NCBI GenBank assembly: GCA_023014485.1
Contig: JAJOZX010009464.1
Span: 38,501 to 102,500, forward strand
Length of the DNA stretch: 64,000 bases
From: Bathynomus jamesi
Lineage: Eukaryota; Arthropoda; Malacostraca; Isopoda; Cirolanidae
Reading direction: 5' to 3'
Shown here piece after piece: positions 1 to 11,050 of this stretch. The notes under the pieces are model-generated. The model had not been told where the DNA came from and searched no databases. It saw nothing but the letters and a program-made list of their open reading frames with translations. How positions within the stretch are numbered: position 1 is the first letter of the stretch; each line of letters begins with the position of its first letter. The position numbers and the translations under genes were made by a program.

Positions 1-94
1 TACGTGTATGGTAGAGCAGACTCTCTCTCTCTCTCTCTCTCTCTTTCCCTATATATACTGTATACATATATTTTTACGGAGTTGTATATACATA

Positions 95-360
95 CGAGCA
101 TTATGCCCCTTGTTAAAAGTAAATATGGAGACATTTTGTCCAATCATAATTACAGGCCCATTGCTGTTGTTCTTGCTTCTCAAAATTACTCGAGAAACTT
201 TCGCTACGCCGATTAAATGATTACTTATGGACATATCCTAATCAGTTTGTTTTTAAAAGGTCTACTCGACGAATCTGTACATTCGTGTATTAAAAGAGAT
301 TGCATTAGTAACAGCAACTCAACTACTTATAGCTGTTTCTTGGATATAAACAAAGCATAA
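95..360 (+). pseudogene. LINE reverse transcriptase scrap
   Basis: This is a short, frameshifted piece of a non-LTR retrotransposon reverse transcriptase. One frame reads NHNYRPIAVV, which resembles the N-terminal RT motif NYRPIS/A. After a frame change near 210 the sequence reads LNDYLWTYPNQFVFKR and later CFLDINKA, which matches the order of RT blocks (PNQFGF..., then D-(I/F)-x-KA). The piece ends abruptly at 360, where a hAT-like terminus begins. The family resemblance is from motif knowledge; the clade cannot be set. It is a dead fragment. Confidence 0.55.
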
Positions 361-362
361 AG

Positions 363-470
363 CAGGGGTTCCCAACCTTTTTAAGTCGACATACCACATT
401 TTCGCCACCATGCTTTTCTAAGTACCACCATTAAGGAAGGAAGATGGCACCACCTAACCAAAGCCGCGGG
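363..470 (+). mobile_element. hAT-like left terminus (partial)
   Basis: The sequence CAGGGGTTCCCAACC is a typical hAT-superfamily terminal inverted repeat and is followed by a CCACC-rich stretch. A related GGTGGTACGCG motif lies near 1746, but no clear right terminus was found, so the element is either truncated or larger than I can bound. Confidence 0.45.
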
Positions 471-919
471 GAAGGGACTGTGGTATTCAGTCGAATCTTC
501 AACCTTAGCTAAAAAAATTATTTATTGTAATGATATTCATCGACATTTGCACTAAATCAAAAATTTTAGTTTTGCTTTGCACGTTATCATTAAATCATTT
601 GAAATGTACGTGGACGGCATATTGAATAACATGCAAACCATCAGTAGAAAAAGTAGAGGGTTATTTATCTACAACTAATATTACTTTTAAAAACATTGTT
701 ATGAAAGTAATTTTCAATTAGCAAGTTGTGTATTTATAACCATCTTGCTTACCAACCATATAAAACAACTCCGGATCTTCTCCGTTTGACTGGTTGTGGA
801 AAAATCTATAAAACAACTTTTTGGTGTTGGAAAATAATAAATTTATGAAGAAAGTACATTTTAGGGTCGAGAAAGCTACTATTTCCTATTACTATTTGAT
901 AAAATTTGTTACTTTAATT
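471..919. other. AT-rich spacer, nothing recognised
   Basis: No coding region, terminal repeat or RNA gene could be seen here. Confidence 0.5.
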
Positions 920-1395
920 AGAAGATGTAAGACAATATTTGGCTAAAAATGCGATAATTATCGAAAATGTAATACAATAATAGAAAAATGCGATAATTAT
1001 CGAAAATGTAATACAATAATAGAAAAATGCGATAATTATCGAAAATGTAATACAATAATAGAAAAATGCGATAATTATCGAAAATGTAACACAATAATAG
1101 AAAAATGTGATAATTATCGTAAATGTAATACAATAATAGAAAAATGCGATAATTATTGAACATGTAATACAATATTAGAAAAATACGATAATTATCGAAA
1201 ATGTAATACAATAATAGAAAAATGCGATAATTATCGAAAATGTAATACAATAATAGAAAAATGCGATAATTATCGAAAATGTAATACAATAATAGAAAAT
1301 GCGATAATTACGAAATGTAATACAATAATAGAAAATGCGATAATTCGAATGTAACAATAATAGAAAAATGTGATAATTATCGAAAATATAACTCA
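920..1395. repeat. 39-bp minisatellite, about 12 units
   Basis: The unit is GCGATAATTATCGAAAATGT followed by AATACAATAATAGAAAAAT (39 bp). The first and last copies are degenerate. Each unit contains the self-complementary core CGATAATTATCG, so every unit can form a short hairpin. Because 39 is a multiple of three, the minus strand stays open and encodes a 13-residue repeat (around DNYRIFLLLYYIF). I treat that as a by-product of the array and not as a gene. Confidence 0.95.
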
Positions 1396-1430
1396 ACCAG
1401 AAAATAAAGTAACATATACAATTATACAGT

Positions 1431-1612
1431 ATAACCTAACCTAACCTAACCTAACGTAATAGCCTATCCTACTCTTAACTTTCACAGTTTATCGGGAGAA
1501 AATAAATTTGAGAAAATTATATAAAATGTATCTAACCTAATCTAACTAACTGTAACTTATTCTAACCTAGAACCTATTCTAACCTATTCTAAACTAGAAC
1601 CTAACCTATTTC
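1431..1612 (-). repeat. Degenerate TTAGG telomere-like tract
   Basis: Four uninterrupted CCTAA units at the start (AACCTAACCTAACCTAACC) are followed by decayed CTAAC/CTATT copies to about 1612. TTAGG is the usual arthropod telomere unit. The tract is interstitial and directly abuts the minisatellite. Confidence 0.8.
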
Positions 1613-2800
1613 TACACCCTAAAATGTACTTTTCATAATAAATTTATAATCTTCGAACCCAAAATGTGTTTTTTTAATGTTTTTTTAAAAAAAAACGCTA
1701 AACGGTTTGGTAAACCATACTATCGGTACTGGTACCACATTATAGGTGGTACGCGAAAAACAAGTAGTCTAATTCTTTTTAATTTTTATTATTACTTTTT
1801 TAAGTATTATTATTATCATTATTATTATTATCATTATTATTATTAACTGTACTATGAAAGTTATTTTTTCTTCTGCCAATACATTTTTCCATTCCACGCT
1901 AGTAAATTAGGAAGGAATTGCTAATAGGTGTATTTCTTCAAATCTGGACCAATCACTGATTTTATCCGGACCTCTTTTTTAAAAAAAATAAGAAAAAGGT
2001 TATCCATAAATTTATAGTTTCGTAAAAAAGTTCGCCTAGGAATATAACATTTCTTAAAAACATAAAAAAATTACTAATTGGTAAGATTATGGTTTTTATA
2101 TATTTTATTATTTTTCGTTACATTAATAAAATAAAATATTTAGTCATTTCTGATTGGTCATATTTTATGACTTTTAGAAGGGTTACGTTTTTAGTCGAAC
2201 TTTTTTCCAAACTGTACACATCATTTCTCCAGATTTTTAATACATTTTCTAAATTATTATTTTATCTCTTGCATGAATACAAAACACATTTATGGACTCA
2301 CGTCACAAATGTTCAAAATATTTTTCACTCACTTCAACGCTGCAATCAATTAACTTAGTAATTAATTAATTAAGTAATGTAATTTCTCATTGGGTACAGA
2401 CTTTTCGGGCACCCTGTAGAAATATATTAACAATTGTAACCACGAATTTACCAAGATTGATGTTTTTTTTTTTTTTGTCTAATCTCAATTACATCAACTC
2501 ATAAAAAAGTATCTTTATATTATCCCAGAACACGATAAATTTTCTTTCGAATACGATAAGTGTACGATAAATACAATAATTTTAGGACCCTTCGTGAGAA
2601 AATTTTTATTTCGACAAAATCAGGTCAGAAGTTAAATATCCGGACACCGGAATGATTCGGAAGTCCGGATAGAAACGAATATCCGTCTAAATTAACTTGG
2701 CACCACCCTGTTTACTTAAATTAATAATTTAATGTTAACAAATTGGGTATTTTAATATTAAATAGATAACTGAACACACACACACACACACGAGTATATA
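1613..2800. other. AT-rich spacer, nothing firm
   Basis: It contains (TTA)n near 1795-1845 and a hAT-like internal phrase (ACTGGTACCACATTATAGG, from about 1728). The short open frames have no recognisable motif. A (CA)n run lies just before the SINE. Confidence 0.5.
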
Positions 2801-2802
2801 TA

Positions 2803-3095
2803 CGCCTCGGTGGTGTAGTGGTTAGCATCGCTGAAAATGAATCTATCGGCCCCGGGATCGAAACCCGGTGACGGCAAGCGGCGCGCAGCAAAGCCCAGCT
2901 GTTTATCCTTCCACACACAAAAGAAATTGGTTGGTAGATAAATGGGTACCCTGGGTAGCCTAGTGGTTAAGACACTGGGCTGATGGTGGGGCGTGGTTCG
3001 GATTCCATGTTAAACTATAGGTCTAAGGTGGAGTGACAAGCTTGACCTTCGTCAAACTGAACAATTTGGGCGGAAGCAAAAACAAGGTTTTAACC

Positions 3096-3098
<3 letters not shown>
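2803..3098 (+). mobile_element. Composite tRNA-derived SINE, copy 1
   Basis: Two tRNA-like modules lie in tandem. The first has an A-box-like GGTGTAGTGGTTAGC and a B-box-like GGATCGAAACC. The second has GCCTAGTGGTTAAGAC and GTGGTTCGGATTCC. A non-tRNA tail follows (GACAAGCTTGACCTTCGTC) and ends at a (TA)n run. Two further copies occur on the minus strand at 18383-18682 and 28871-28977. Pol III transcription from the internal boxes is expected for such elements. Reuse of the whole composite unit, not tRNA-gene status, supports the call. Confidence 0.85.
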
Positions 3099-3130
<32 letters not shown>

Positions 3131-3134
<4 letters not shown>

Positions 3135-4706
3135 AACACGAAGGAAAAAGGAAACACAGAATGGTGCTCAAGCGCTTTCGTTTAATGACATCCTCAGGAA
3201 CACTGAAATAAATAACAAGTTCGAGACTATATATAGGTCACAAAAAAAAATTGAAAAATAAAAATTGTAGGAGCATACAAATTTATAAAGTAAAGTTACC
3301 AGAGTTTTAGCACTTTGCCCTTCTTGTCTAAATCCGTTCTGTTCTGAACGAATTCACAACAACACAGGATCAAGCGAAAAAAGGCCCTGGCTAATATTGA
3401 AATTATTTGTAAGTTGAATAATGCAGACTCAAGAATATTTCTATTAACAATGTTGCTTGAGTGAAACAAAATTGAAGCATTGTTCCAATAAATACAGTGG
3501 GATAACTCTGACAAATGGACGAAAAGGGCACTGGACGATTGTCCCGTTCTAACGGAATATTGATGCTGTTTTACTCGCGTGTGCAATTCCTTTCCCGTCT
3601 GTCCAATATAAAGGAACCACATTGTTTACAACCAATTTTATAGATAATGCCCGAATTATTGGTAGGGCTATTTTTTATATGATATTTTTCACAATATTGT
3701 CTTATGAAAATACTACAGTAATATTCAAAAGTTTGAGTACATTAGCAATGCCTAAAAAGCCTGGGAAAAATGGAAGTACTAAAATATTCTTCAACAAAGT
3801 GCGAGGGTTATTATTCACACGATAGAAAGTTCGTTTTGCCTTGTGAAGACAAGATTCCAAAAAAGCAGGTGGGTAACACAAATCACTTCCAATACTGGAT
3901 TTTTTTAATTCGACATCCATGTATCGAAATATTAAAGAAAATTGAAGAAATACGGCTTTCTTGATGGGGGTGTCATGTCCGGAGTAAAAGTGTACGTAGG
4001 ACAAATTGTTTGTTTTTTCCGATAAATACTAAACTTAAAACCTGGGCTTTCCCTATGTACACGCACGTCCGAAAACGGGATTGAGTTGTTTTGTTCCACT
4101 TCTAAAGTAAACTTAATGGAGGGGACTTGATTATTTAACTGAAGGAGGAAGTCATCCAGGTCACGCTTCATGGGCCAGATACACAAAATATCGTCAACGT
4201 ACGCACCCATGGGATGCCAACCCCCAGGATTCTCGGAATGTAAGTGATTTCGAAAAACTCCATATAAATATTGGAGGAGGGGCGACAAGGGATTACCCAT
4301 GGCCATCACAAAAACCTGTTGGTAATATTCGCTATTGAAAGTGAATTTACAGTCTTTGATGCAAAGTTTACTGAGTTCCGAAACGATGTATGCAGATAGT
4401 GGCAGGTCATACTTATATAATTCTCGGGAGAGAAAGTCAAGCATATCGTCAATCTGCACTTTTGTAAGCAATCAACAAACGTCGAAACTGATCAATCTAT
4501 CGTTGGTTTCAATGCGTATATTATTCAGTTTTTTTTTAGTAACGTCCATGGAATTTTTTACATGTGAATCAAAGATAGTTCCGAGAATGGGGGACAAGAC
4601 TTTGACAAGCCATTTGGAGAGTTTATAGGTAATAGAACCCACAGAGCTAATAATAGGACGCATAGGGTTGCCAGGTTTGTGGGTTTTAATAAGACCGACG
4701 TTTGTT
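3131..4706 (-). pseudogene. Penelope-like element A, left copy (RT + GIY-YIG)
   Basis: This is a 5'-truncated Penelope-like retroelement read on the minus strand. Penelope proteins join a telomerase-related reverse transcriptase to a C-terminal GIY-YIG endonuclease. In order I see VGLIKTHKPGNP and MRPIISS near 4700-4640, SRELYKYDLPL near 4410, MAMGNPLSPLL near 4290, the catalytic AYVDDILCIW near 4190, and the endonuclease piece YIGQTGKELHTRVKQH near 3600-3550. Several frameshifts split it, the first around 4470. A 3' UTR with a hammerhead-like core follows, ending at (TA)n. It faces the right copy head to head. It begins upstream of the right copy, so about 213 bp between the arms is unique. 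Confidence 0.9.
3176..3197 (-). ncRNA. Hammerhead-ribozyme-like core, PLE-A left
   Basis: On the minus strand CTGAGGA is followed by a short GTC...AAC helix with an ATTA loop, then GAAA. This matches the CUGANGA-stem II-GAAA hammerhead core known from Penelope element ends. One stem II pair is lost compared with the right copy. Stems I and III are not clear, so activity is unproven. Confidence 0.5.
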
Positions 4707-6060
4707 CATTGTTTACAAAAGTGCAGATTGACGATATGCTTGACTTTCTCTCCCGAGAATTACATAAGTATGACCTGCCACTACCTGCATACATCGTTTC
4801 GGAACTCAGTAAACTTTGCATCAAAGACTGTAAATTCACTTTCAGTAGCGAATATTATCAACAGGTTTTTGGGATGGCTATGGGTAATCCCTTGTCGCCC
4901 CTCCTCTCCAATATTTATATGGAGTTTTTCGAAATCACTTACATTCCGAGAATCCTGGGGTTTGGCATCCCATGGTTGCGGTACGACGACGATATTTTGT
5001 GTATCTGGCCCATGAAGGGTGACCTGGATGACGTCCTCCTTCAGTTAAATAATCAAGTCCCCTCCATTAAGTTTACTTTAGAAGTGGAACAAAACAACTC
5101 TATCCCGTTTTAGGACGTGCGTGTACATAGGGAAAGCCCAGGTTTTAAGTTTAGTATTTATCGGAAAAAAACAAACAATTTGTCCTACGTACACTTTTAC
5201 TTCGGACATGACACCCTCTATCAAGACAACCATATTTTCTTCAATTTTCTTCAGTGTTTTGATACATGGACGCCGAATTAAAAAAAATCAACAGTATTGG
5301 AAGTGATTTGTGTTACCCACCTGCTTTTTTGGAATCTTATCTTAACAAGGCAAAACGAACTTTCTATCGTGTGAATAATAACCCTCGCACTTTGTCGAAG
5401 AATATTTTAGTACTTCCATTTTTCCCAGGTTTTAGGCATTGCTAATGTACTCAAACTTTTGTATATTAATGTAGTATTTTCATATGAAGATATTGTGAAA
5501 AATATCATTGAGAAAAATAGCCCTACCAATAATTCAGGCATTGTCTATAAAATTGGTTGTAAACAATGTGATTCCTTTAACATTGGACAGACGGAAAAGG
5601 ATTTGCACACGCGTGTAAAACAGCATCCAGTCGTCCAGTGCCCTTTTCATCCATTTGTCAGAGTTACCCCACTGCATTGATTGGAATAATGCTTCAATTT
5701 TGTTTCACTCTAGCAACATTGTTAATAGAAATATCCTTGAGGCTGGCATTATTCAACTTACAAATAATTTCAATATTAGCCAGGGCCTTTTTTCGCTTGA
5801 TCCTGTTGTTGTGAATTCGTTCAGAACAGAACGGATTTAGACAAGAAGGGCAAAGTACTAAAACTCTGGTAACTTTACCTTATAAATGTGTATGCTCCTC
5901 CTACAATTTTTATTTTTCATTTTTTTGTGACCTATATATATATAGTCTCGTGTTCCTGAGGATGTCATTAGACGAAAGCGCTTGAGCACCATTCTGTGTT
6001 TCCTTTTTCCTTCGTGGTTATTTTCATCATAAATATTATTCACGTGTTACTTTCGTGAAA
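4694..6060 (+). pseudogene. Penelope-like element A, right copy (RT + GIY-YIG)
   Basis: The frame opens directly at DVCSLFTKVQIDD, so everything upstream in the RT is missing. RT blocks are visible: GMAMGNPLSPLLSNIYMEFF near 4870-4930 and the catalytic block, changed here to RYDDDILCIW near 4980 (the left copy keeps YVDD). A stop occurs near 5111. The GIY-YIG endonuclease follows (GIVYKIGCKQC near 5540, FNIGQTEKDLHTRVKQH near 5580), interrupted by a further frameshift near 5640. The 3' UTR holds a hammerhead-like core and the phrase TTACTTTCGTGAAATAG before (TA)n. RT-then-EN order is standard for Penelope. The copy is inactive. Confidence 0.9.
5956..5977 (+). ncRNA. Hammerhead-ribozyme-like core, PLE-A right
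   Basis: CTGAGGA, then a three-pair stem II (GTC/GAC) closed by ATTA, then GAAA. Position 7 of the hammerhead core is variable, so CTGAGGA fits CUGANGA. Position in a Penelope 3' end agrees with known hammerhead placement. Stem III is not obvious; such motifs often work as dimers. Confidence 0.55.
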
Positions 6061-6062
6061 TA

Positions 6063-6099
<37 letters not shown>

Positions 6100-6286
6100 T
6101 CACTAATTCCATCAACCAATAGAAAACTTTCGCAGTTTTTTAATTTAAAATTAAAGTTTCAAATAAGTTTTCATCGATTTTAAATAAACAATTTTTAAAT
6201 TGTATTTAGGACTGAAATAAAATTTTAAAAATAATATTAAATAAATTTATTTCACTTATTTGATCATATTCTTGAATTCAATACTA

Positions 6287-7074
6287 CAATAAACCCTCGC
6301 CCAACGCGTGTTTGTCCAGCGCGCATTTGCTTATACACGGAAAAATAAATACGAACAATTATTTGCCGAAAGTGGAAAATTTTATTATACACGGACGCCA
6401 AACACGCTCTAATATAGTAGTACTGTACGCGTGCCAATGCGCGCTCTAGTGTTTTCTCCTACACTCTCCAACACTCCCGCATCTCCCTCCCTCTCGCGTC
6501 ACCCCTCGCATCACCCTTTGTCTCAGTCCCGCTAACGCGTTAAGTTCAGTGAAGTTGTGTTGGATTGTTTTTCTTATTTTGCCGTTGTTTTGCTATTACC
6601 CTTAGACAGCAGTGTGGCACCAAAACGTAAATCATCTGCGAGTGATAGTGAAGAGAAGAAAAGTCGTAAGGTTATGACATTAGCCGAAAAAATAAAGATT
6701 CTAGATAAGTTGCGTGGTGGTATGAGCATAACATCACTTGGCCGCGAATATCACGTGAATGAGTCTACCATACGCACCATCCGAAAGAGTGAAGAAAAGA
6801 TGCGTGCTATTTTCATTTAATATATTTTTATTTATCATATGTAAATATCATTATGTTTATGATTTTATTATGTTCTTATTTCATATACAATATAGGTAAG
6901 GAAATTCATTTATGTGTGAATAAAAAATCTACATATAAGTATTAATGGGAGACTTTACGCGGCTGCGTTCACGTATCCACATTTATCCCATAAGGTATTA
7001 GTTTGTCCAACGCGGACTCACCTAACGCGCCGTTCTCGAGGAACCTATCCCTCGCGTTGGACGAGGGTTTACTG
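6287..7074 (+). mobile_element. pogo/Tigger-like element, internally deleted
   Basis: The ends are CAATAAACCCTCGCCCAACG on the left and, inverted on the right, CAGTAAACCCTCGTCCAACG. A TA dinucleotide precedes the left end; the right flank is TT, probably a mutated TA. Tigger elements normally exceed 2 kb, while this one is 788 bp and keeps only the start of the transposase, so it is a deletion derivative. Confidence 0.85.
6614..6819 (+). pseudogene. Tigger transposase N-terminus (CENP-B type HTH)
   Basis: The frame encodes a basic leader (APKRKSSASDSEEKKSRK) followed by a Psq/CENP-B N-terminal helix-turn-helix (LAEKIKILDKLRGG, then SITSLGREYHVNESTIRTI). In Tigger transposases this domain binds the terminal repeats. 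The expected start codon is GTG here (GTGGCACCA), probably a decayed ATG. The frame stops after about 68 codons, before the second HTH and the whole DDE catalytic domain. It cannot transpose by itself and is the coding stub of the surrounding element. Confidence 0.85.
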
Positions 7075-8040
7075 TTTAAATATATATATATATATATTAA
7101 AATAAAACGTGCAGCACAGAGAAGGGTTCATCCTCGCGTCGTAAGGGAACGTCCTAAGCACGTCTCTTACCGTCGTATGAAATCAATTGATGGTTATTTT
7201 ATATATATATATATACACAATATATGGAATCCGATACTATGCCATAATCATTAGAATTCTGCTTAACCTGATCCTCATTATTCCTGCTTTGCCACCCATC
7301 CAGCATCCACTATTCAGAGGCAAATGAAATCGAACATCTGACAAGTGATCACATGCATGATTAGGTCTCATATATATATATATATATGAGACTAGCCTTT
7401 TCGCGGGGTTTGTGGTGAGTACTCTGGTAAATATTTTCAAGACCAGGTTCGAGAAATATTTTAATAGCGTATATATTCATTAAAGGAAGCTTAGGTCGCA
7501 ATTTGATTTTATTTAGTATAATCAGTAGCCCGATTTTCCTTCTTCACTGAATGTAGTAGGAGGCGTTGGTCGGGTCTGGTTGCAGGGCACTGGGAGTTCT
7601 CAAATGATATCCTATTGGTAGAGACGGGAAGCTTCATGGGAACTCTCCGCAGTCAAAATCTTCGAATAGACATAGTTATCTACAGGGTAGCTACTTAAAT
7701 AGAATATAATTTCATAGGTTTAACTAATGTATAAAAAAGTCCCGTGAATACAAAGGGATAGACAGTTATGTATATTTACACTGTCTGGGAGAACTCTTAA
7801 TTAAAGTGAGGAGTAGTAGTAGACAGATGGTGGTACCTCTGTATCAGTATTCCCTGATCTAAATGACTTCAGTGCGAAAAATGGTGATATAAATGATTGG
7901 TTTTGAAGGGCGAGTCTAAGGCATAGCACGGTGGTCTTTGGCGTTCATCGGAGAAATGATGCATTGAAAAAATGATGATAACTTCTCGTATATAATAAGT
8001 AAGTTAAAAATCCTCAAAAAGTGCTTGGTGTAGATTAGAT
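7075..8040. other. No gene; short microsatellites
   Basis: It contains (TA)n at 7079-7098, about 7200-7215 and about 7371-7387. The rest shows no recognisable coding, RNA or element structure. Confidence 0.5.
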
Positions 8041-8044
8041 TAAG

Positions 8045-8382
8045 TAGTTTAGTGTTTATGCTATACTTTATTTTCCACTATCCTCTGATGTGTACGCATG
8101 GTGTGAATGAACTCTGAAAATATTTTTTTTCATTATACTTTTTCCCTATTTTCGTATAAAACTTCTTTCACAACAATTTTCTGTCAGCAGAAACTGGCGG
8201 AGGAGGGAGAGCCTTGTCTGTTCTATACTTTACTACTGCCACGATTTCTCTGCAAAAAAGTTTTTCACGTTTATAAGTGTAAGCACGCTACAAATTTTGT
8301 GTTCTCTTTTCATTGTCTTTTTCTATTTTTTCTTTATTTCCTTCTTGGACTAACCTAGAGTGGGTCTTAGGGTCTTTAATAG

Positions 8383-8395
<13 letters not shown>
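8045..8395 (-). repeat. Interspersed repeat X, copy 1
   Basis: This segment is the inverted counterpart of 60535-60895: both hold CTGGCGGAGGAGGGAGAGCC (or its complement), a CTATACTTTATTTTCCACTA phrase and, at the end, GTGGATCTTAGGGTCTTT-like sequence. A third match to that end lies near 36530. No coding motif is visible and the family is unidentified. Confidence 0.65.

Positions 8396-8442
<47 letters not shown>
8376..8442. repeat. (CT)n(TA)n microsatellite
   Basis: A CT run passes directly into a TA run. It lies beside the end of repeat X. Confidence 0.9.
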
Positions 8443-8444
<2 letters not shown>

Positions 8445-8565
8445 GTTTCCTTTGTTAATTTTTATGTTACAAAGTTTTTGACAAGTAAATTTCCATCAAT
8501 ATTTTCAAAGAAATTTCGGAGGAATTTTTTTTTTTTTAATATAGGTTAAGCTAGGCTGACTAAGA

Positions 8566-8680
8566 GACCAGAAACTGGCACATCGCTCAGGCCAACTAAT
8601 ACGAACCTTACACTTGCTTTAACTTCCGTATTATTATTATCATCAACATTATCGGGGGGTTCGAACCCCGAACCTCAATG
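8566..8680. repeat. Interspersed repeat Y, copy 1
   Basis: ACTGGCACATCGCTCAGGCC followed by an A/T-rich block with ATTATTATCA recurs at 15685-15790. A GGTTCGAACCCC-like phrase near 8655 recalls a tRNA B box on the minus strand, so a SINE origin is possible but not shown. Confidence 0.5.
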
Positions 8681-8984
8681 TCTTCAGAGTTTTATATATA
8701 TATATATATATTTTTTTTTTAAGTTTGGGAAGAACCGATTCGCCTCTATTTAAAAGGGCATATCTCAGCGGAAAAACAAAGAAAAAGTGAGAGGAAAGAC
8801 AGAGGAAAAAGAAAGGGTGGAGGGGACAGTCGAAGTGGAAAAAGACCAAGGATGACAAGGACTGCAGGATCGAGCTCCATCATCCTTGGGTGCTAGGGCC
8901 GGGAGGGCGCACGTGAAACCTCCAGGAACAAGCACGTACAAACGAGCACAAAGAGCACTCAAGAGCACGAGCTTAGAACCCCTT

Positions 8985-8987
8985 GCG

Positions 8988-9046
<59 letters not shown>

Positions 9047-9047
9047 G
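8985..9047. repeat. (TA)n(GA)n microsatellite
   Basis: A TA run passes into a GA run. The 300 bases before it are G/A-rich but show no gene. Confidence 0.9.
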
Positions 9048-9211
9048 CTCTCTTTATGGAAGGGCTATGGAACGTTAAGGCAATTAGCTATGAATGAGTT
9101 TCGCAATTCAGCAAAATTAGCAAAAATCCTCTTTCGGTTTTTCTTGAAATTGATTGTATGCAATTTTGTGGGTTCTATTCAGCCTCAAATAAGTATGGCT
9201 ACCATCTTATA

Positions 9212-9308
9212 CAGGGTGAGCCACATAAAAGCGGCCCCAAGAAAATATTTCCTATTTCTTTTTATGTGTAAAATTTTTCTTGTGACTTCTTTTATGTGGT
9301 TCACCCGG
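9212..9308. mobile_element. mariner-type MITE, 97 bp
   Basis: Inverted ends CAGGGTGAGCCACATAAAAG and CTTTTATGTGGTTCACCCGG are flanked by TA on both sides. There is almost no internal sequence. CAGGGTGxxCC ends with TA duplication are typical of Tc1/mariner. Confidence 0.85.
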
Positions 9309-9397
9309 TATATTAGTTTACTTTGTTAGCTAATTTTCCCCATATATTAAAATAAACTTTCTGCCTTTGTCCACTTATGCTAGGATGAGAATACTAT

Positions 9398-9568
9398 ATA
9401 TATATATATATATACAAAATTATATGAACGCAGATACACATAAACATACGCGTATATACATGTTCGCATACATACGTTCATGTAACATATATATATATAT
9501 AATTATATGAACGTAGATACACATAAACATACATACATGTTCGCATACATACGTACATATATATATAT

Positions 9569-9605
<37 letters not shown>
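9398..9605. repeat. (TA)n-rich tract with internal duplication
   Basis: Three TA blocks are separated by two near-identical segments containing ACACATAAACATAC and CATGTTCGCATACATACG. It is a local duplication in microsatellite DNA. Confidence 0.85.
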
Positions 9606-9611
<6 letters not shown>

Positions 9612-9677
9612 AGTGCATAGTCCTACAAACATAGTTTTGTTTGAAAATCTTTCAGTGATCCCCAAACACTCATAACT

Positions 9678-9718
9678 TTACAACAAAACTCTCGACCATT
9701 TCGTGGAGAGTTTTGTTG
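9678..9718. other. Short perfect hairpin
   Basis: ACAACAAAACTCTC and GAGAGTTTTGTTGT flank a 12-base loop. It could be a tiny fold-back element or a transcript hairpin; no conserved partner was seen in the window. Confidence 0.5.
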
Positions 9719-10056
9719 TGGTGACAAGTCTGACGTGGCTGAAAAATAAATAAAAATAACGCAGGTATGATAAAATTACTAATAAAAATTAAAAGAAAAA
9801 CAGGGCTATACAAAAATACGATATTTTATTCTTTTCTATGTAGGAAGGAGGGAACAAGGGTGAATGCCCCCCCCCCTAAAAAAAAAACCCTCTCACAGAA
9901 GAAGAAGAGAGCCAAAATACAATAACAACATAAAAGTATTCTAGCGTTTAGGGGTTCGAGATGCCTGTGTACTGCGTTTGAAAGATTGGAGGTCGTAGAC
10001 ATGGGGGAAAAGATGGATTGATTGTTCCAGAGTTCACCGGTTGAGTAGATAAAGTG

Positions 10057-10097
<41 letters not shown>

Positions 10098-10261
10098 ATT
10101 CCGTTACTTGGAAACTTTGAAGAGAGTTTCGTGACTGTGAACGCCTAACAAAAATTGGTCCCACTCTGGTTAAACCGAGAGACTTCCTTGAAAGGAATTT
10201 TCATTCAGATTTTCTTCACTGTCAATAGTACTCAAAGGCGTTGCTGGATATCGTTTCATAC

Positions 10262-10332
10262 CAGTGGCGGTTCTTTAGATTAAATGGCAGGTGAGGTGAC
10301 GCCTCACCTAATAAAAACAAAATATTTCATCT

Positions 10333-10363
<31 letters not shown>

Positions 10364-10639
10364 GATAAATTTATATAAATGCGTAATAATATTATTCATA
10401 AAAAGTTTTTTTTCCCATTCATTTTGTACACAAAAAGTTCTTGTATTCATGAGGCGAGACAACTAAAACGCTCAGTGTTGCTACGAATATAAACTAGTTG
10501 CTAGGACGCCGATGACGTCACTCACACTGCTGAAATATTACTGACTGAGGCGAAATGAATTTTTGCCTCAGCCAGTAGTACTTCATACTATATAATTTTA
10601 TTTGGCCTCACCACTTAAGGAATGCACGAGTCGCTACTG
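10262..10639. mobile_element. hAT MITE with 8-bp target duplication
   Basis: The left end is CAGTGGCGGTTC and the right end GAGTCGCTACTG. The flanks carry a perfect 8-bp duplication, TTTCATAC. The arms repeat a GCCTCAC phrase and a (TA)n expansion lies inside. It belongs with the elements at 52924-53198 and probably 51009. Confidence 0.9.
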
Positions 10640-10750
10640 TTTCATACTGAAATAATTTTAACTGCTTTTAGTTTGCCATTTTATAGGTTTTTTTTGGTTT
10701 TTTTTTCTGAATTTTTACTTTTAAAATGTTTTTTAGTAGCAAACATTTAA

Positions 10751-10824
10751 CGGTCACTTTAAAAGAAAAATATTGATTAAAAGTAAAAGGTCACTTTAAA
10801 AGAAAAATATTGATTAAAAGTAAA
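10751..10824 (+). repeat. 37-bp tandem duplication
   Basis: Two identical copies of a unit starting GGTCACTTTAAAAGAAAAAT. Exact identity implies a recent slip. Confidence 0.95.
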
Positions 10825-10934
10825 AGAAAACGATTTGGGTTCAAATCTCTAGTCTTTGATTTGCAATTAGACAGAGTTAAAATATTGAGAACATTTTTAA
10901 ATTTTAAATAAAACATATTTAAAGTTTATTCACT

Positions 10935-11050
10935 TTAACCCTTATTTCATAACCATGGAAAAATTATACCAAGGGTATATATTATACCAAAGTTATGAAA
11001 TAAGGGTAAACCCCTTATTTCATTTTACCCATGTTATGAAATAAAAGTTT
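10935..11050. repeat. Nested inverted repeats around CCTTATTTCATAAC
   Basis: CCCTTATTTCATAAC, its complement GTTATGAAATAAGGG, and two further decayed copies alternate in orientation. The whole can fold into more than one hairpin. No element ends were found. Confidence 0.7.

Larger units (their letters stand above)
3131..6025. repeat. Large inverted repeat of two PLE-A copies
   Basis: The arms (about 3131-4480 and 4694-6025) are the same Penelope-derived sequence in opposite orientation, 5' ends inward, with scattered substitutions and indels. Both outer ends run into (TA)n. Divergence between the arms means the arrangement is not recent. Confidence 0.85.

Noticed and set aside
918..1396. Minus-strand open frames of 123 and 73 codons in the minisatellite
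   Set aside because: They follow only from a 39-bp unit free of stops; the product is a 13-residue repeat without known function.
2803..3000. Two tRNA genes
   Set aside because: The A and B boxes are present, but acceptor stems do not pair and the whole unit recurs as a SINE.
8649..8968. Two short minus-strand open frames
   Set aside because: Biased composition, no motifs, no context.
9420..9665. Open frame of 81 codons in a TA-rich tract
   Set aside because: Low-complexity Ile/Tyr translation of a microsatellite.
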